DNA of 64,000 nt from an uncultured Peptostreptococcaceae bacterium (GCA_947072565.1 CAMTIM010000029.1:1-64000), one strand, 5' to 3'; counted from the first letter of the stretch, positions 34,457 to 45,217 are shown. Notes: generated by a model from the letters alone, not told the origin. Translations and numbers: made by a program.

Positions 34457-37400
34457 TTATCCAAAATATTTTACTCCACTTTCAAATATCTTCTGATCTT
34501 TTTCACCTAAAATATTTTTTATAACATGTTCTCCAACTCTTTCAGAGTGACCCATCTTACCAAATATTCTACCGTCTATACTTGTTATACCTTCAACTCC
34601 ATAATGTGAACCATTCGGGTTAAACTCTATATCATAAGTAGGATTATTATCAAAGTCTACATATTGAGTAGCTATTTGACCATTTTCTATTAACTGTTTC
34701 ATAACTTCTTTGTTAGCAACAAATTTACCTTCTCCATGAGATATAGCTATGCTATGAGTATCTCCTACTTGTGTACCAGCTAACCAAGGAGATTTATTTG
34801 ATGCTATTCTTGTTTTTATAATTTTAGATTGATGTCTTCCTATATTATTATAAGTAAGAGTTGGTGCATTTTCATCTGTATCTCTTATCTCACCGTATGG
34901 AACTAATCCAAGTTTTATAAGAGCTTGGAATCCATTACAAATACCTAGCATCAATCCATCTTGTTTAGTTAAGAACTCTTGTACAGCTTGTGCTACCTTT
35001 GGATTTCTAAATACAGTAGCAATAAACTTAGCCGAACCGTCTGGCTCATCTCCTGCACTAAATCCTCCTGGTAACATTATTATTTGAGACTTTTGTATCT
35101 CTTTTACTATACTATCTATAGAGTCTTCTATATCTTTATATGTTAAGTTTTTAAATACTTTTATATTAGCCTGAGCACCTGCTTTTTCAAATGCATTTGC
35201 ACAATCATATTCACAGTTTGTACCTGGGAATGCTGGTACGAATACTCTTGGCTTAGCTATGCTTATAGAAGATTTTTTAGTTTCTCCTTGAGATATAAAG
35301 TTTATAGTTTCTATTTTATCTTTAATTTCATTAGCTTTTGTTGGGAATACTGATTCTAAAGTTTCACAATGAGCTTTGTATAATTGGTCTAAAGCTATTT
35401 CTTCATTTTCTACTACTATACTTTGCTTTTGTGTTGTATTTCCAAGCACTATATAATCATATCCATCTAATATGTTTAAATCATTCTTATCTAATTCCAT
35501 TATTATGTTTCCATAATCAGCTTTAAATAAATCACATTCTACATTATTAAATTCAAATCCTATTTTATTACCAAATGCCATCTTACTTATAGCTTCACAT
35601 ACTCCACCAAATCCTAGTGCATATGTTGATAACACTTGCTTATTGTGTATAAGTTCAGTAACTTTATCTAGGTTTTTCTTTAATATATCAAAGTCTAGAA
35701 CATCATTTTCTAATCTATCTGTGCATAACATAACAACTGTTGAATTAGCATTTTTAAACTCTGGTGAAATTACATATTTTGCATCCACAGTATCCACAGC
35801 AAATGATACTAATGTTGGTGGTACATCTATGTCCTTAAATGTTCCAGACATACTATCTTTACCACCTATTGCAGGTATCCCTAATTTATTTTGAGCGTAA
35901 TATGCACCTAAAAGAGCTGCAAATGGTTTACCCCATTTAGTTGGGTTATCCCCAAGCTTTTCAAAATACTCTTGTAATGTAAGTCTTATATTACTAAAGT
36001 TACCCCCAATTGCCACAGCTTTACACACAGATTCTACTACTGCATATAATGCACCGTGGAATGGACTCCACTTTCCTATCTTAGGATTATATCCATAAGT
36101 CATTATTGTAGAAGTATTAGTTTCTCCACCAAGTACAGGTATTTTAGCTACCATACCTTGAGTTGCTGTTGCTTGATATTTACCACCAAATGGCATAAGT
36201 ACAGTACTAGCACCTATTGTATTATCAAATTTTTCTACTAATCCTTTTTGTGAACATACATTTAAATCAGATAGCATGTTTATAAATTTATCTTTTATGT
36301 TAATGTCAGATTCTACTTCACATGCTTTTTCTTCAACTTTATCTACATGAATTTTAGTAGTTTGTTTAACTCCACTAGTTTCTATAAATTCTCTTTGTAA
36401 ATTAACTATAGCTTTATCATTCCAAAACATTCTCATATATCCAGTGTCCGTTACTGTTGCTACATGAGTTGCTTCTAAGTTTTCTTCTCTTGCTAAGTCT
36501 ATAAATTTATCTTTGTTGTGTGCTTCTATAACTACTGCCATACGTTCTTGTGATTCTGATATTGCAATCTCAGTTCCATCAAGTCCATCATATTTCTTAG
36601 GTACTAAATCTAAGTTTATATCTAAACTATCTGCAACTTCACCTATAGCAACACAAACTCCACCAGCTCCAAAGTCATTACATCTTTTTATCATTTGGGC
36701 TACTTCTTTACTTCTAAAGAATCTTTGGATTTTTCTTTCGTTAGGAGCATCTCCTTTTTGTACCTCAGCACTACAAGTAAGTAAAGATTTTTCACTATGT
36801 TCTTTTGAAGAACCAGTTGCTCCTCCACATCCATCTCTTCCTGTTTTTCCTCCAAGAAGAACTACTATGTCGCCCTCTTTTGGAACTTCTCTAACTACAT
36901 TTTCCTTTGGTGCTGCTCCTATAACTGCTCCTATTTCCATTCTTTTGGCAACAAAGTCTTCATCATAAACTTCTGCAACTTGACCTGTTGTTAATCCAAT
37001 TTGATTTCCATATGAACTGTATCCATTAGCTGCATCACGAGTTATCTTTCTTTGCATAAGCTTGCCAGGTAATGTGTCTTCTAATGTAGTTCTAGGGTCT
37101 GCACTTCCTGTAACACGCATTGCTTGATATACATAACTTCTTCCTGATAGTGGGTCTCTTATAGCTCCACCTAGACAAGTAGCTGCTCCTCCAAATGGCT
37201 CTATCTCAGTTGGATGATTATGCGTTTCATTTTTAAACATTACTAAGTATTCTACTTTTTTTCCATCTATTTCAACATCTACATTTATACTACATGCATT
37301 TATTTCTTCACTTACGTCTAAGTCTTCTAGTTTTCCATCTTTTCTTAATTCTTTCATAGCAATAGTTGCTATATCCATTAAGCATATATCCTTTTGTTTA

Positions 37401-38233
37401 TCTACATATACCTTACTTCTTGAATTTAAATACATATTATATGTATCTTTGATTATATCAGTATACTTTCCTTCTTCTATTTTCACATCTTCTATAGATG
37501 TCATAAAAGTAGTATGTCTGCAATGATCTGACCAGTAAGTATCTAAAACTTTTATTTCTGTTATAGTTGGGTTTCTTTTTTCAGTATTTTTAAAGTAACC
37601 TTGAACATGCTCTAAATCACCTAATGTCATAGCTAGTCCTTCATTACTTAAAAACTCTTTCATCTCGTCTATACTTAAGTCTATAAATCCATCTAATGTT
37701 TTTACTGTAGTTGGTATTTCAGTTTCCATTTTTAAAGTTTCTGGCTTTTCTAAAGAAGCTTCTTTGCTATCAACTGGATTTATACAATATTTTTTTATTT
37801 GTTCAAAGCTTTCATCGCTTATATCTCCACTTAATATATAAACCTTTGCTGTATTTATTATAGGTCTTATACCTTGATTTACTATTTGAATACATTGACA
37901 TGCCCAGTCTCCTCTTTGGTCATATTGACCAGGTAAGTACTCTATGGCAAATATTCTTTCTTTAGTTTCATTACTATCTGAAACAGGTAATGTTTCATGA
38001 TAAACGACATCTAAATTAGGTTCTGAGAATATTGTTCTACATGCATTGTTATATACATCTTCTTCTATTCCCTCTATATCATATCTATTTAAAACTCTTA
38101 TCTCTTCTATATTATTTATGTGTAAGCTGTCTATTAAATCTTTTTTTAAAGCTGTAGCTTCAAGGTCAAATCCTTGTCTTTTTTCTACTAATATTCTTTT
38201 TACACGTGACTCTGAATTTATAGTATTTAACAT
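34457..38233 (-). CDS. purL: Phosphoribosylformylglycinamidine synthase, single-chain form
   Basis: A 1258-aa enzyme converting FGAR, glutamine and ATP to FGAM. It is the large single-chain PurL (linker, two synthase halves and C-terminal glutaminase) rather than the PurS/Q/L complex of Bacillus. Visible: SDHCRHTTF near 240, NETHNHPTEIEPFGGAATCLGG near 335-355 (given by its ends), the GGKDSMSGT loop near 800, and the glutaminase with PGTNCEYDCA, nucleophile Cys in GICNGFQAL (about 1110) and HGEGKF. Last gene of the pur operon, 23 bases after purD. Confidence 0.96.
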   Translation of the reverse strand: MLNTINSESRVKRILVEKRQGFDLEATALKKDLIDSLHINNIEEIRVLNRYDIEGIEEDVYNNACRTIFSEPNLDVVYHETLPVSDSNETKERIFAIEYLPGQYDQRGDWACQCIQIVNQGIRPIINTAKVYILSGDISDESFEQIKKYCINPVDSKEASLEKPETLKMETEIPTTVKTLDGFIDLSIDEMKEFLSNEGLAMTLGDLEHVQGYFKNTEKRNPTITEIKVLDTYWSDHCRHTTFMTSIEDVKIEEGKYTDIIKDTYNMYLNSRSKVYVDKQKDICLMDIATIAMKELRKDGKLEDLDVSEEINACSINVDVEIDGKKVEYLVMFKNETHNHPTEIEPFGGAATCLGGAIRDPLSGRSYVYQAMRVTGSADPRTTLEDTLPGKLMQRKITRDAANGYSSYGNQIGLTTGQVAEVYDEDFVAKRMEIGAVIGAAPKENVVREVPKEGDIVVLLGGKTGRDGCGGATGSSKEHSEKSLLTCSAEVQKGDAPNERKIQRFFRSKEVAQMIKRCNDFGAGGVCVAIGEVADSLDINLDLVPKKYDGLDGTEIAISESQERMAVVIEAHNKDKFIDLAREENLEATHVATVTDTGYMRMFWNDKAIVNLQREFIETSGVKQTTKIHVDKVEEKACEVESDINIKDKFINMLSDLNVCSQKGLVEKFDNTIGASTVLMPFGGKYQATATQGMVAKIPVLGGETNTSTIMTYGYNPKIGKWSPFHGALYAVVESVCKAVAIGGNFSNIRLTLQEYFEKLGDNPTKWGKPFAALLGAYYAQNKLGIPAIGGKDSMSGTFKDIDVPPTLVSFAVDTVDAKYVISPEFKNANSTVVMLCTDRLENDVLDFDILKKNLDKVTELIHNKQVLSTYALGFGGVCEAISKMAFGNKIGFEFNNVECDLFKADYGNIIMELDKNDLNILDGYDYIVLGNTTQKQSIVVENEEIALDQLYKAHCETLESVFPTKANEIKDKIETINFISQGETKKSSISIAKPRVFVPAFPGTNCEYDCANAFEKAGAQANIKVFKNLTYKDIEDSIDSIVKEIQKSQIIMLPGGFSAGDEPDGSAKFIATVFRNPKVAQAVQEFLTKQDGLMLGICNGFQALIKLGLVPYGEIRDTDENAPTLTYNNIGRHQSKIIKTRIASNKSPWLAGTQVGDTHSIAISHGEGKFVANKEVMKQLIENGQIATQYVDFDNNPTYDIEFNPNGSHYGVEGITSIDGRIFGKMGHSERVGEHVIKNILGEKDQKIFESGVKYFG

Positions 38234-38256
38234 TTTTTGTCTCCCTTTTAGAAAAT

Positions 38257-39513
38257 TTAGTTTCCCGTTTTGATATCAGTTCTATAATGCATTCCTTCAA
38301 AGTTTATCTTTTTAATATTTTCATATACTTTTTTAGCTGCATCTTCTACATTATCACCTTTTGCACTAATTCCTAATACTCTACCACCATTAGTTACTAG
38401 ATTATTTTCAAATGCTTTAGTTGCGCTGTGAAATACTACTATATCTTTATCTAAGTTTTCAAGTCCACTAATTACTTTTCCTTTTTCGTAATCTTCTGGA
38501 TATCCTCCAGACGTAATCATTACGCAAACAGCTTCTTCTTTTTTGTATTTTATTTCTATGTCTTTTAATCTATTTTCTAATATAGCTTCTATTATTTTAT
38601 ATAAATCAGTTTCTAATCTAAGTAAAACTGATTGAGTTTCAGGATCTCCAAATCTTACATTGTACTCAAGTACTTTTGGTCCATCTTCAGTTATCATAAG
38701 CCCTACAAATAATATACCTTTATAATTCAAATTATCTTTTTTGAAGCCTTCTAATGTCTTAGCTAATACAGTTTCTTCTATTTCTTTAGCTAATTCATTT
38801 GTATATACTTCACTTGGAGAAAAAGTTCCCATTCCTCCTGTATTTGGACCTTGTTCATTATTGTATACTTTTTTATGGTCTTTTGCACTTACCATAGGAA
38901 TTATTGTGTCATTGTCTACAAATGCTAGTATAGAAGTTTCCACTCCAACTAAAAATTCTTCTATAACTATTTTATCTCCAGCACTTCCAAATTTTTTCTC
39001 ACTCATCATTTCTTTTAATGTAGATATAGCTTCTTGCCTATCTTGAGGTATTACTACACCTTTTCCAGCTGCTAATCCATCAGCTTTTATTACTAATGGA
39101 TATCCAAAACTATCTATTTCACTTATTGCAATATCTATGTTTGTATATTCTTTGTATTTAGCTGTTGGTATATCATGTCTTATCATAAACTCTTTACAAT
39201 AAGCCTTGCTTCCTTCTAACTTTGAACATTCTTTATTTGGTCCAAATATTTTAAGACCGTGTTTTTCAAATTCATCTACAATCCCCTTAACAAGTGGAAC
39301 CTCTGGTCCCACTATAGTTAAGTCTATTTGCTCTTGTTTTGCAAATTGTAGTAATTTTTCTATATCGCTATCATTTATATTTAAACACTCTGCTATTTGT
39401 GAAATTCCCGCATTTCCTGGAGCACAGTATATTTTTTTCACATTAATTTCGTTATTTAATTTCCAAGCGATGGCATGTTCTCTGCCACCTCCACCTATAA
39501 TCAATATTTTCAT
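38257..39513 (-). CDS. purD: Phosphoribosylamine-glycine ligase
   Basis: A 418-aa ATP-grasp enzyme making GAR from 5-phosphoribosylamine, glycine and ATP. N-terminal IGGGGREHA (6-14), PNKECSKLEGSKAY and the ATP-grasp KADGLAAGKGV (about 143-153) are intact, as is EYNVRFGDPETQ (about 285-296). The length is normal. It is 10 bases downstream of purH. Confidence 0.96.
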   Translation of the reverse strand: MKILIIGGGGREHAIAWKLNNEINVKKIYCAPGNAGISQIAECLNINDSDIEKLLQFAKQEQIDLTIVGPEVPLVKGIVDEFEKHGLKIFGPNKECSKLEGSKAYCKEFMIRHDIPTAKYKEYTNIDIAISEIDSFGYPLVIKADGLAAGKGVVIPQDRQEAISTLKEMMSEKKFGSAGDKIVIEEFLVGVETSILAFVDNDTIIPMVSAKDHKKVYNNEQGPNTGGMGTFSPSEVYTNELAKEIEETVLAKTLEGFKKDNLNYKGILFVGLMITEDGPKVLEYNVRFGDPETQSVLLRLETDLYKIIEAILENRLKDIEIKYKKEEAVCVMITSGGYPEDYEKGKVISGLENLDKDIVVFHSATKAFENNLVTNGGRVLGISAKGDNVEDAAKKVYENIKKINFEGMHYRTDIKTGN

Positions 39514-39523
39514 AATTTGCCTC

Positions 39524-41056
39524 CTAGTGTTTGAAGTGTCTTATACCTGTAACCACCATAGACATTTCAGATTTATCACAAGCTTCTATTGAATCTTTAT
39601 CATTTATAGAACCACCTGGTTGAACTACTGCCTCTATTTTATATTCATGTGCTAATTCTATACAGTCACTGAATGGGAAGAATGCATCTGATGCTAATAC
39701 TGATCCTTTGAAATCTTTATCTTTATTATTTTCTAAAGCATTTTTTAATGCCCAAATTCTTGAAGTTTGACCACAGCCTAATGCTAATGTTTTACCATCT
39801 TTAACTATTGCTATAGCATTTGATTTCATGTTTTTAACTACCTTCATACCAAATTCCATATCTTTAAGCTGCTCTTCACTAGGTCTAACCTTAGTTACCA
39901 CTTCACATTTTTCTACTAATGAATTGTTTTTATCTTGAACTAATAATTTTCCATCGATATATTTCATATCATATGGTTGTAAACTTTTTTCTATTTTAGC
40001 AAGTTTTAATACTCTTAAGTTTTTCTTTTTCTTTAATATTTCTAACGCTTCTTGTGTATAATCATAAGCTACTACTATTTCTAAGAATATTTCACTCATC
40101 ATTTTTGCAGTTTCTTCATCTACTGTAGATGTTATACCTACTATTCCACCAAATATTGAAACTTTATCAGCTTCATAACATTTGCTGTATGCTTCAAAAG
40201 TATCTTTTGCTAATCCAACACCACATGGGTTAGTGTGTTTTATAGCTACTGAAACTACTTCTTTGCTATCTTTGAATTCTCTCATTACTTCTAAACATCC
40301 GTGTAAGTCATTTAAGTTGTTGAAAGAAAGTTCTTTTCCGTTTAATTGTTCATAATTTAATATTGGGTTTTTAGCATTTGGTTGACTATATAAAATTCCA
40401 TTTTGATGTGGATTTTCTCCATATCTTAAAGTTTGTTCTTTCTGGAAAGTTAAATTAAGTATATCTGGATAATTATCTCCTACTTCACCTGCAAAGTAAG
40501 TTGATATAAGTGAATCGTATCTCGCTGTAGTTGAAAAAGCTTTATACGCTAGATTTTTTCTATCTTCTAATGTTAATGTATTAGTTTTTAATTTTTCTAT
40601 TATCATATCATAATCAGCTATATCCACTATAACAGATACATCTTTATAGTTTTTAGCTGCAGAACGTATCATTGATGGTCCACCGATGTCTATGTTTTCT
40701 ATCATTATTTCGTGAGCTTTGCCACTTTTTAAAGTTCCTTCAAAGTCATATAAATTAACTACTACTAAATCTATTGAACCAATTTTATATTCATTTACAG
40801 TATCAACATGAGATTTATCATCTCTTTTGTAAAGTATTCCTCCATGTATGTATGGGTTTAATGTCTTAACTCTTCCGTCTAGCATTTCTGGGAATTTTGT
40901 AACCTCATCTATAGTTATTGCATCTATCCCATTTTCTTTTAGTGTCTTGAATGTATTTCCTGTAGATATAACTTCATACCCTAGATTGTTTAATTCTCTA
41001 GCAAACTCTACCACTCCACTTTTATCTGTAACACTTATCAATGCTCTTTTACTCAT
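39524..41056 (-). CDS. purH: Bifunctional AICAR formyltransferase / IMP cyclohydrolase
   Basis: A 510-aa bifunctional enzyme for the last two steps to IMP. N-terminal cyclohydrolase domain (RALISVTDKSGVVEFA; GRVKTLNPYIHGG near 65; NIDIGGPSMIRSAAKN near 123) and C-terminal formyltransferase domain (LRYGENPHQNG near 205; AIKHTNPCG near 265; VQPGGSINDKD near 480). It overlaps purN by 8 bases. Confidence 0.96.
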   Translation of the reverse strand: MSKRALISVTDKSGVVEFARELNNLGYEVISTGNTFKTLKENGIDAITIDEVTKFPEMLDGRVKTLNPYIHGGILYKRDDKSHVDTVNEYKIGSIDLVVVNLYDFEGTLKSGKAHEIMIENIDIGGPSMIRSAAKNYKDVSVIVDIADYDMIIEKLKTNTLTLEDRKNLAYKAFSTTARYDSLISTYFAGEVGDNYPDILNLTFQKEQTLRYGENPHQNGILYSQPNAKNPILNYEQLNGKELSFNNLNDLHGCLEVMREFKDSKEVVSVAIKHTNPCGVGLAKDTFEAYSKCYEADKVSIFGGIVGITSTVDEETAKMMSEIFLEIVVAYDYTQEALEILKKKKNLRVLKLAKIEKSLQPYDMKYIDGKLLVQDKNNSLVEKCEVVTKVRPSEEQLKDMEFGMKVVKNMKSNAIAIVKDGKTLALGCGQTSRIWALKNALENNKDKDFKGSVLASDAFFPFSDCIELAHEYKIEAVVQPGGSINDKDSIEACDKSEMSMVVTGIRHFKH

Positions 41057-41642
41057 TTATAAAAACCCTCCTACCAAGAATACTTAATTTATTTTCACAA
41101 AATAGTTTTATACTTTTCTTTAAAATTCTATGCTCTACTTCTAATACTTTTTTTGATAATGATTCTACATCATCATTGTTATCAACGTATACACATTCTT
41201 GCATTATTATAGGTCCTGTATCTGCTCCTTCATCTACAAAATGTACAGTTGCTCCAGTTATCTTCGCTCCATAATCAAGAACTCCTTGATGTACCTTTTG
41301 ACCATAATACCCTTCGCCACAAAACGAAGGTATCAATGATGGATGAATATTTATTATTTTATTTTTAAATTCATTTACAAATTTAGGACTTATTATTTTT
41401 AAATAACCTGCAAGTACTACTACATCTATGTTATTTTCTTTAAGAATTTCTATTATATTATCTTCATCAGTTTCATAAACAGCTTTTATATCATTATCTA
41501 TTGCTCTTTGCAGTCCATACGCTTTTTCTTTATTTGAAATTACTACTTTAATAGTTCCTTGAATTTTACCAAGTTTAGTTTCATCTATGATAGTTTGTAA
41601 ATTTGTCCCCCCACCAGATACTAAAACTCCAATGTTTAGCAT
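41049..41642 (-). CDS. purN: Phosphoribosylglycinamide formyltransferase
   Basis: A 197-aa folate-dependent GAR transformylase. VLVSGGGTNLQ (7-17), the catalytic set Asn/His in INIHPSLIPSF (about 98-108) and Asp in HFVDEGADTGPII (about 133-145) are present. Overlaps purM upstream by 7 bases and purH downstream by 8, so translation is coupled. Confidence 0.96.
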   Translation of the reverse strand: MLNIGVLVSGGGTNLQTIIDETKLGKIQGTIKVVISNKEKAYGLQRAIDNDIKAVYETDEDNIIEILKENNIDVVVLAGYLKIISPKFVNEFKNKIINIHPSLIPSFCGEGYYGQKVHQGVLDYGAKITGATVHFVDEGADTGPIIMQECVYVDNNDDVESLSKKVLEVEHRILKKSIKLFCENKLSILGRRVFINE

Positions 41643-42664
41643 AAATTTACTCCATCATGGTTGTCTACCACTTTACCTATGATATAAGCATTTTCATCAG
41701 TAGTATTTATATAATCAACAACATCTTGAGCTTTTTCTTTGTCTACTATTAAGACTAATCCAACTCCCATGTTAAAACTCTTATGAAGTTCTCTTTCATC
41801 TATTGAGTTGAAGTTTTCTATCATTTTAAATATAGCTGGTTTTTCCCAAGAATCTTTCTTTATATCTATCCCTAAACCTTTTGGTATAACTCTTGTTATA
41901 TTTTCTATAACACCACCACCAGTTATATGAGCTATTGCTTTTATTTCATGATTCTTAATTACATCTAAAACTAATTTTACATATATTTTTGTAGGAGTTA
42001 AAAGTGCTTCTCCTAAAGTCATTTTAAGTTCATCTATATATTGGTCTAATTTATAATCGTAAGTATCTAAGAATATTTTTCTTATAAATGAGAATCCATT
42101 ACTGTGTATTCCACTTGATTGAATACCTATTAATGTATCTCCACTTTTAACATTTTTTCCAGAAACTATTTTTTCTCTATCTGCTATTCCAACTGAGAAA
42201 CCTGCTAAATCATATTCATCATCACTATACATTCCTGGCATTTCAGCAGTTTCTCCACCTATTAATGCACATCCTGCCATTTTACATCCATCAGCTATAC
42301 CACCAACGATTTGTTCTACTTGCTCTGCAACTAACTTTCCTGTAGCTATATAATCTAAGAAGAATAAAGGCTTAGCTCCTTGGCATATTAAATCATTTAC
42401 ACACATTGCCACTAAATCTATTCCTACTGTATCGTGTTTATCCATCATTTGAGCTAGTTTTAATTTTGTACCAACTCCATCAGTAGATGAAAGTAAAACT
42501 GGTTCTTGCATACCTACAAAATCTTTTAAACTATATAAACCACTAAAGTTTCCTAAGTCACCTATTACGTTGTTATCGTAAGTAGATTTTATTTTTCCTT
42601 TTATAAGATCTACCGCTCTGTTTCCCTCGTCTATATCTACACCTGATTGTTTGTATGTTAACAT
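41636..42664 (-). CDS. purM: Phosphoribosylformylglycinamidine cyclo-ligase
   Basis: A 342-aa AIR synthetase of the PurM/SelD/HypE superfamily. It starts YKQSGVDIDEGN, has SSTDGVGTKLKLA (about 60-72), GGETAEMPGMY (about 137-147) and HITGGGVIENI. It overlaps purF by 7 bases and purN by 7. Confidence 0.96.
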   Translation of the reverse strand: MLTYKQSGVDIDEGNRAVDLIKGKIKSTYDNNVIGDLGNFSGLYSLKDFVGMQEPVLLSSTDGVGTKLKLAQMMDKHDTVGIDLVAMCVNDLICQGAKPLFFLDYIATGKLVAEQVEQIVGGIADGCKMAGCALIGGETAEMPGMYSDDEYDLAGFSVGIADREKIVSGKNVKSGDTLIGIQSSGIHSNGFSFIRKIFLDTYDYKLDQYIDELKMTLGEALLTPTKIYVKLVLDVIKNHEIKAIAHITGGGVIENITRVIPKGLGIDIKKDSWEKPAIFKMIENFNSIDERELHKSFNMGVGLVLIVDKEKAQDVVDYINTTDENAYIIGKVVDNHDGVNLC

Positions 42665-44025
42665 GAAAGTGGTTCCTCCTTATCAATTTTCTTAACTGGA
42701 TAATCTCCGTCAAAACAAGCTTTGCAGAAAGTAGCTTTATTTTCTGTAGCTTCTATCATTGCATCTATATCTAAAAATTGTAAACTGTCACAACCTATAT
42801 ATTCTCTAATTTCTTCTACACTATTATGTGATGCTATTAAATTAGAACGACGTGGCGTATCTATCCCATAGTAGCAAGAATATTTTACTGGAGGTGATGT
42901 TATTCTAAGATGAATTTCACTTGCTCCTGCATCTCTTAGAGATTTTATTATTAGTTTTGAAGTAGTTCCTCTAACTATTGAATCATCTACTAAAATAATA
43001 CTTTTTCCTTTTACTACACTTGATAGAGGATTTAATTTGATTTTAACTCCAATTTCTCTTTCCTCTTGAGTTGGCTTTATAAATGTTCTTCCTACGTATC
43101 TGTTTTTTACAAGACCTTCTCTAATTGGTACATTTGCTAAATTAGCATATCCGATTGCCCCTGCCCATCCCGAATCTGGAACTGGAACTACTATATCTGC
43201 TTTAACATCATCATTTTTAGCTAACATTTCTCCACATTTAACTCTAAAGTCATATGCATTAACATTGTCTATTGTTGCATCATTTCTAGCAAAGTAAATA
43301 TGTTCAAATATACAACTTCTTTTAACTGATTTGTAGTTTTCAGAGTATAAGTAAGATTTCATTTCTCCATCTTTTATAACTATTATTTCTCCTGGTTCTA
43401 CATCTCTTATAACTTCTCCGCCAAGTATATCTATTGCACAAGTTTCTGAAGCTACAATATACTCATTTCCTTTTTTACCTAATATTAAAGGTCTAAATCC
43501 ATTAGGGTCTCTAACCGCAACTAATTCATCTTCTCCCATTATTACAAGAGAATATGCTCCTTTTATATAATCCATAGTTATCTTTAAGCTTTCTACAATA
43601 TCACCTTTGTAATATCTAGCTAATATATATAAAATTACTTCTGTGTCAGAGTTTGCTTGAAACATGTATCCGTCTTCTTCTAACATATCTCTTAAATAAT
43701 TTGCATTTACTAAGTTACCATTATGAGCTAGGGCTAATTTTCTTTTTCTACATCTTCCTACTAAAGGCTGGCAATTAGCTAAGTGGCTTCCTCCAGCTGT
43801 AGAGTATCTAACATGACCGATTCCCATATTTCCTTTTAGAGATGATAATTCATTTTCTTTAAATACATCTCCAACTAAGCCCATATCTTTTTTGTAGTTT
43901 ATGTTTTCACCATCTGATATAGCCATTCCGCAACTTTCTTGACCTCTATGTTGAATAGAGTATAAAGAGTAATATAATTCTTTTGACATATCCTTATCTG
44001 AATAAATGCCTACAATCCCGCACAT
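42658..44025 (-). CDS. purF: Amidophosphoribosyltransferase
   Basis: A 455-aa enzyme catalysing the first committed step of purine synthesis. The glutaminase nucleophile is Cys2 (CGIVGIYSDKD), directly after the initiator Met, so there is no propeptide to be cleaved, unlike the Bacillus enzyme. The PRPP motif is ILVDDSIVRGTT (about 345-356). Cysteines in RSCIFEHIYFAR, YSCYYGID and CKACFDGD match the four ligands of the Fe-S-type PurF. It follows purC by 11 bases. Confidence 0.96.
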   Translation of the reverse strand: MCGIVGIYSDKDMSKELYYSLYSIQHRGQESCGMAISDGENINYKKDMGLVGDVFKENELSSLKGNMGIGHVRYSTAGGSHLANCQPLVGRCRKRKLALAHNGNLVNANYLRDMLEEDGYMFQANSDTEVILYILARYYKGDIVESLKITMDYIKGAYSLVIMGEDELVAVRDPNGFRPLILGKKGNEYIVASETCAIDILGGEVIRDVEPGEIIVIKDGEMKSYLYSENYKSVKRSCIFEHIYFARNDATIDNVNAYDFRVKCGEMLAKNDDVKADIVVPVPDSGWAGAIGYANLANVPIREGLVKNRYVGRTFIKPTQEEREIGVKIKLNPLSSVVKGKSIILVDDSIVRGTTSKLIIKSLRDAGASEIHLRITSPPVKYSCYYGIDTPRRSNLIASHNSVEEIREYIGCDSLQFLDIDAMIEATENKATFCKACFDGDYPVKKIDKEEPLSC

Positions 44026-44036
44026 AAAAATCCCCC

Positions 44037-44735
44037 CTACTTATTATTCATTCTAGCAAGAACTTCTTCGTATCCTGCTACAAGATCTCCTAAATTCCTT
44101 CTAAATCTATCTTTATCTAGCTTTTCATTAGTATCAACGTCCCAAAGTCTACAAGTGTCTGGAGATATTTCATCTGCTAAAATTATATTTCCTTCAGTAT
44201 CTTTTCCAAATTCTAATTTAAAATCTACTAATTTTAAATTCATCTTTAGGAAAAACTCTTTCATTAACTCATTTATTTTTAGCGTTTCATTTCTTAAAAA
44301 TTGTAATTCATCTCTATTTGCTAATTTCATAGCTACTGCATGGTCATCATTTAACATTGGATCTCCGTAATCATCGTTTTTGTAGCATATTTCAAATATA
44401 GGTTCATCTAAAGCTATACCTTCTTCTATTCCTACTCTTTTACAAAATGACCCAGCTGTTATGTTTCTTACTATTACTTCTAGTGGTAATATCTCAACTT
44501 TTTTAACTAGCATTTCTCTTTCTGATAAACTTTTTATGAAATGTGTTTTTATTTGTTTTTCGTGTAACATTTCAAACATTATTGTAGATATTTTATTATT
44601 TAATATACCTTTTGAAGATATTTGTGCTTTCTTTTCTCCATTAAACGCTGTTGCATCATCTTTAAAATATACGATATACTCGTTTTCTTTCTCTGTAGAA
44701 TATACTTGCTTAGCTTTTCCTTCATATAGTAACAT
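44037..44735 (-). CDS. purC: SAICAR synthase
   Basis: A 232-aa enzyme joining CAIR and aspartate with ATP. LLYEGKAKQVY (2-12), KDDATAFNGEKK (about 25-36) and the DEISPDTCRLWD motif (about 188-199) are diagnostic. It follows purE by 5 bases and has GGGGGTAAT-type ribosome binding sequence. Confidence 0.96.
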   Translation of the reverse strand: MLLYEGKAKQVYSTEKENEYIVYFKDDATAFNGEKKAQISSKGILNNKISTIMFEMLHEKQIKTHFIKSLSEREMLVKKVEILPLEVIVRNITAGSFCKRVGIEEGIALDEPIFEICYKNDDYGDPMLNDDHAVAMKLANRDELQFLRNETLKINELMKEFFLKMNLKLVDFKLEFGKDTEGNIILADEISPDTCRLWDVDTNEKLDKDRFRRNLGDLVAGYEEVLARMNNK

Positions 44736-44740
44736 AATTA

Positions 44741-45217
44741 TTACCCCCTTAAATTTTTATCATCTTCTATTACTTTTTCTTCCATTTCTTTTCTATACGC
44801 TATTAAATGTTCTTTTACTTTTGGATATTTAATACTCATTATTTGACTTGCCATTAGCGCTGCGTTTAATCCTGAATCTATTGTTACAGTTGCTACTGGT
44901 ATGCCTGGTGGCATTTGAACTATTGAAAGAAGTGAATCTAATCCATCTAATGTTGATGATTTTATAGGTAACCCTACTACTGGTATTAATGTTTTCGCTG
45001 CTATAACACCTGGTAAATGTGCGGCTTTTCCTGCTGCTGCTATTATTACATCTGTATCTTCTTCTATCTCTTTTATAAAAGCACTTAATTGATTTGGTGT
45101 TCTATGAGCTGATAATGCTCTAGCTACTACTTCAATTCCGAACATTTCTAAAAGTTCTATTCCTGACTCTAGTTTAGGATAATCTGACTTAGATCCCATG
45201 ATCACTGCAATTTTCAT
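44741..45217 (-). CDS. purE: 5-(carboxyamino)imidazole ribonucleotide mutase or AIR carboxylase
   Basis: A 158-aa PurE, first gene of the purine operon. GSKSDYPK (8-15), SAHRTPNQL (about 40-48), and AAGKAAHLPGV (about 65-75) are present. No purK gene accompanies it, and the GKAAHLPG (rather than GGAAHLPG) sequence recalls class II PurE, which uses CO2 directly. The class call is an inference. GGAGGC precedes the ATG. The operon order is purE-C-F-M-N-H-D-L. Confidence 0.95.
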   Translation of the reverse strand: MKIAVIMGSKSDYPKLESGIELLEMFGIEVVARALSAHRTPNQLSAFIKEIEEDTDVIIAAAGKAAHLPGVIAAKTLIPVVGLPIKSSTLDGLDSLLSIVQMPPGIPVATVTIDSGLNAALMASQIMSIKYPKVKEHLIAYRKEMEEKVIEDDKNLRG

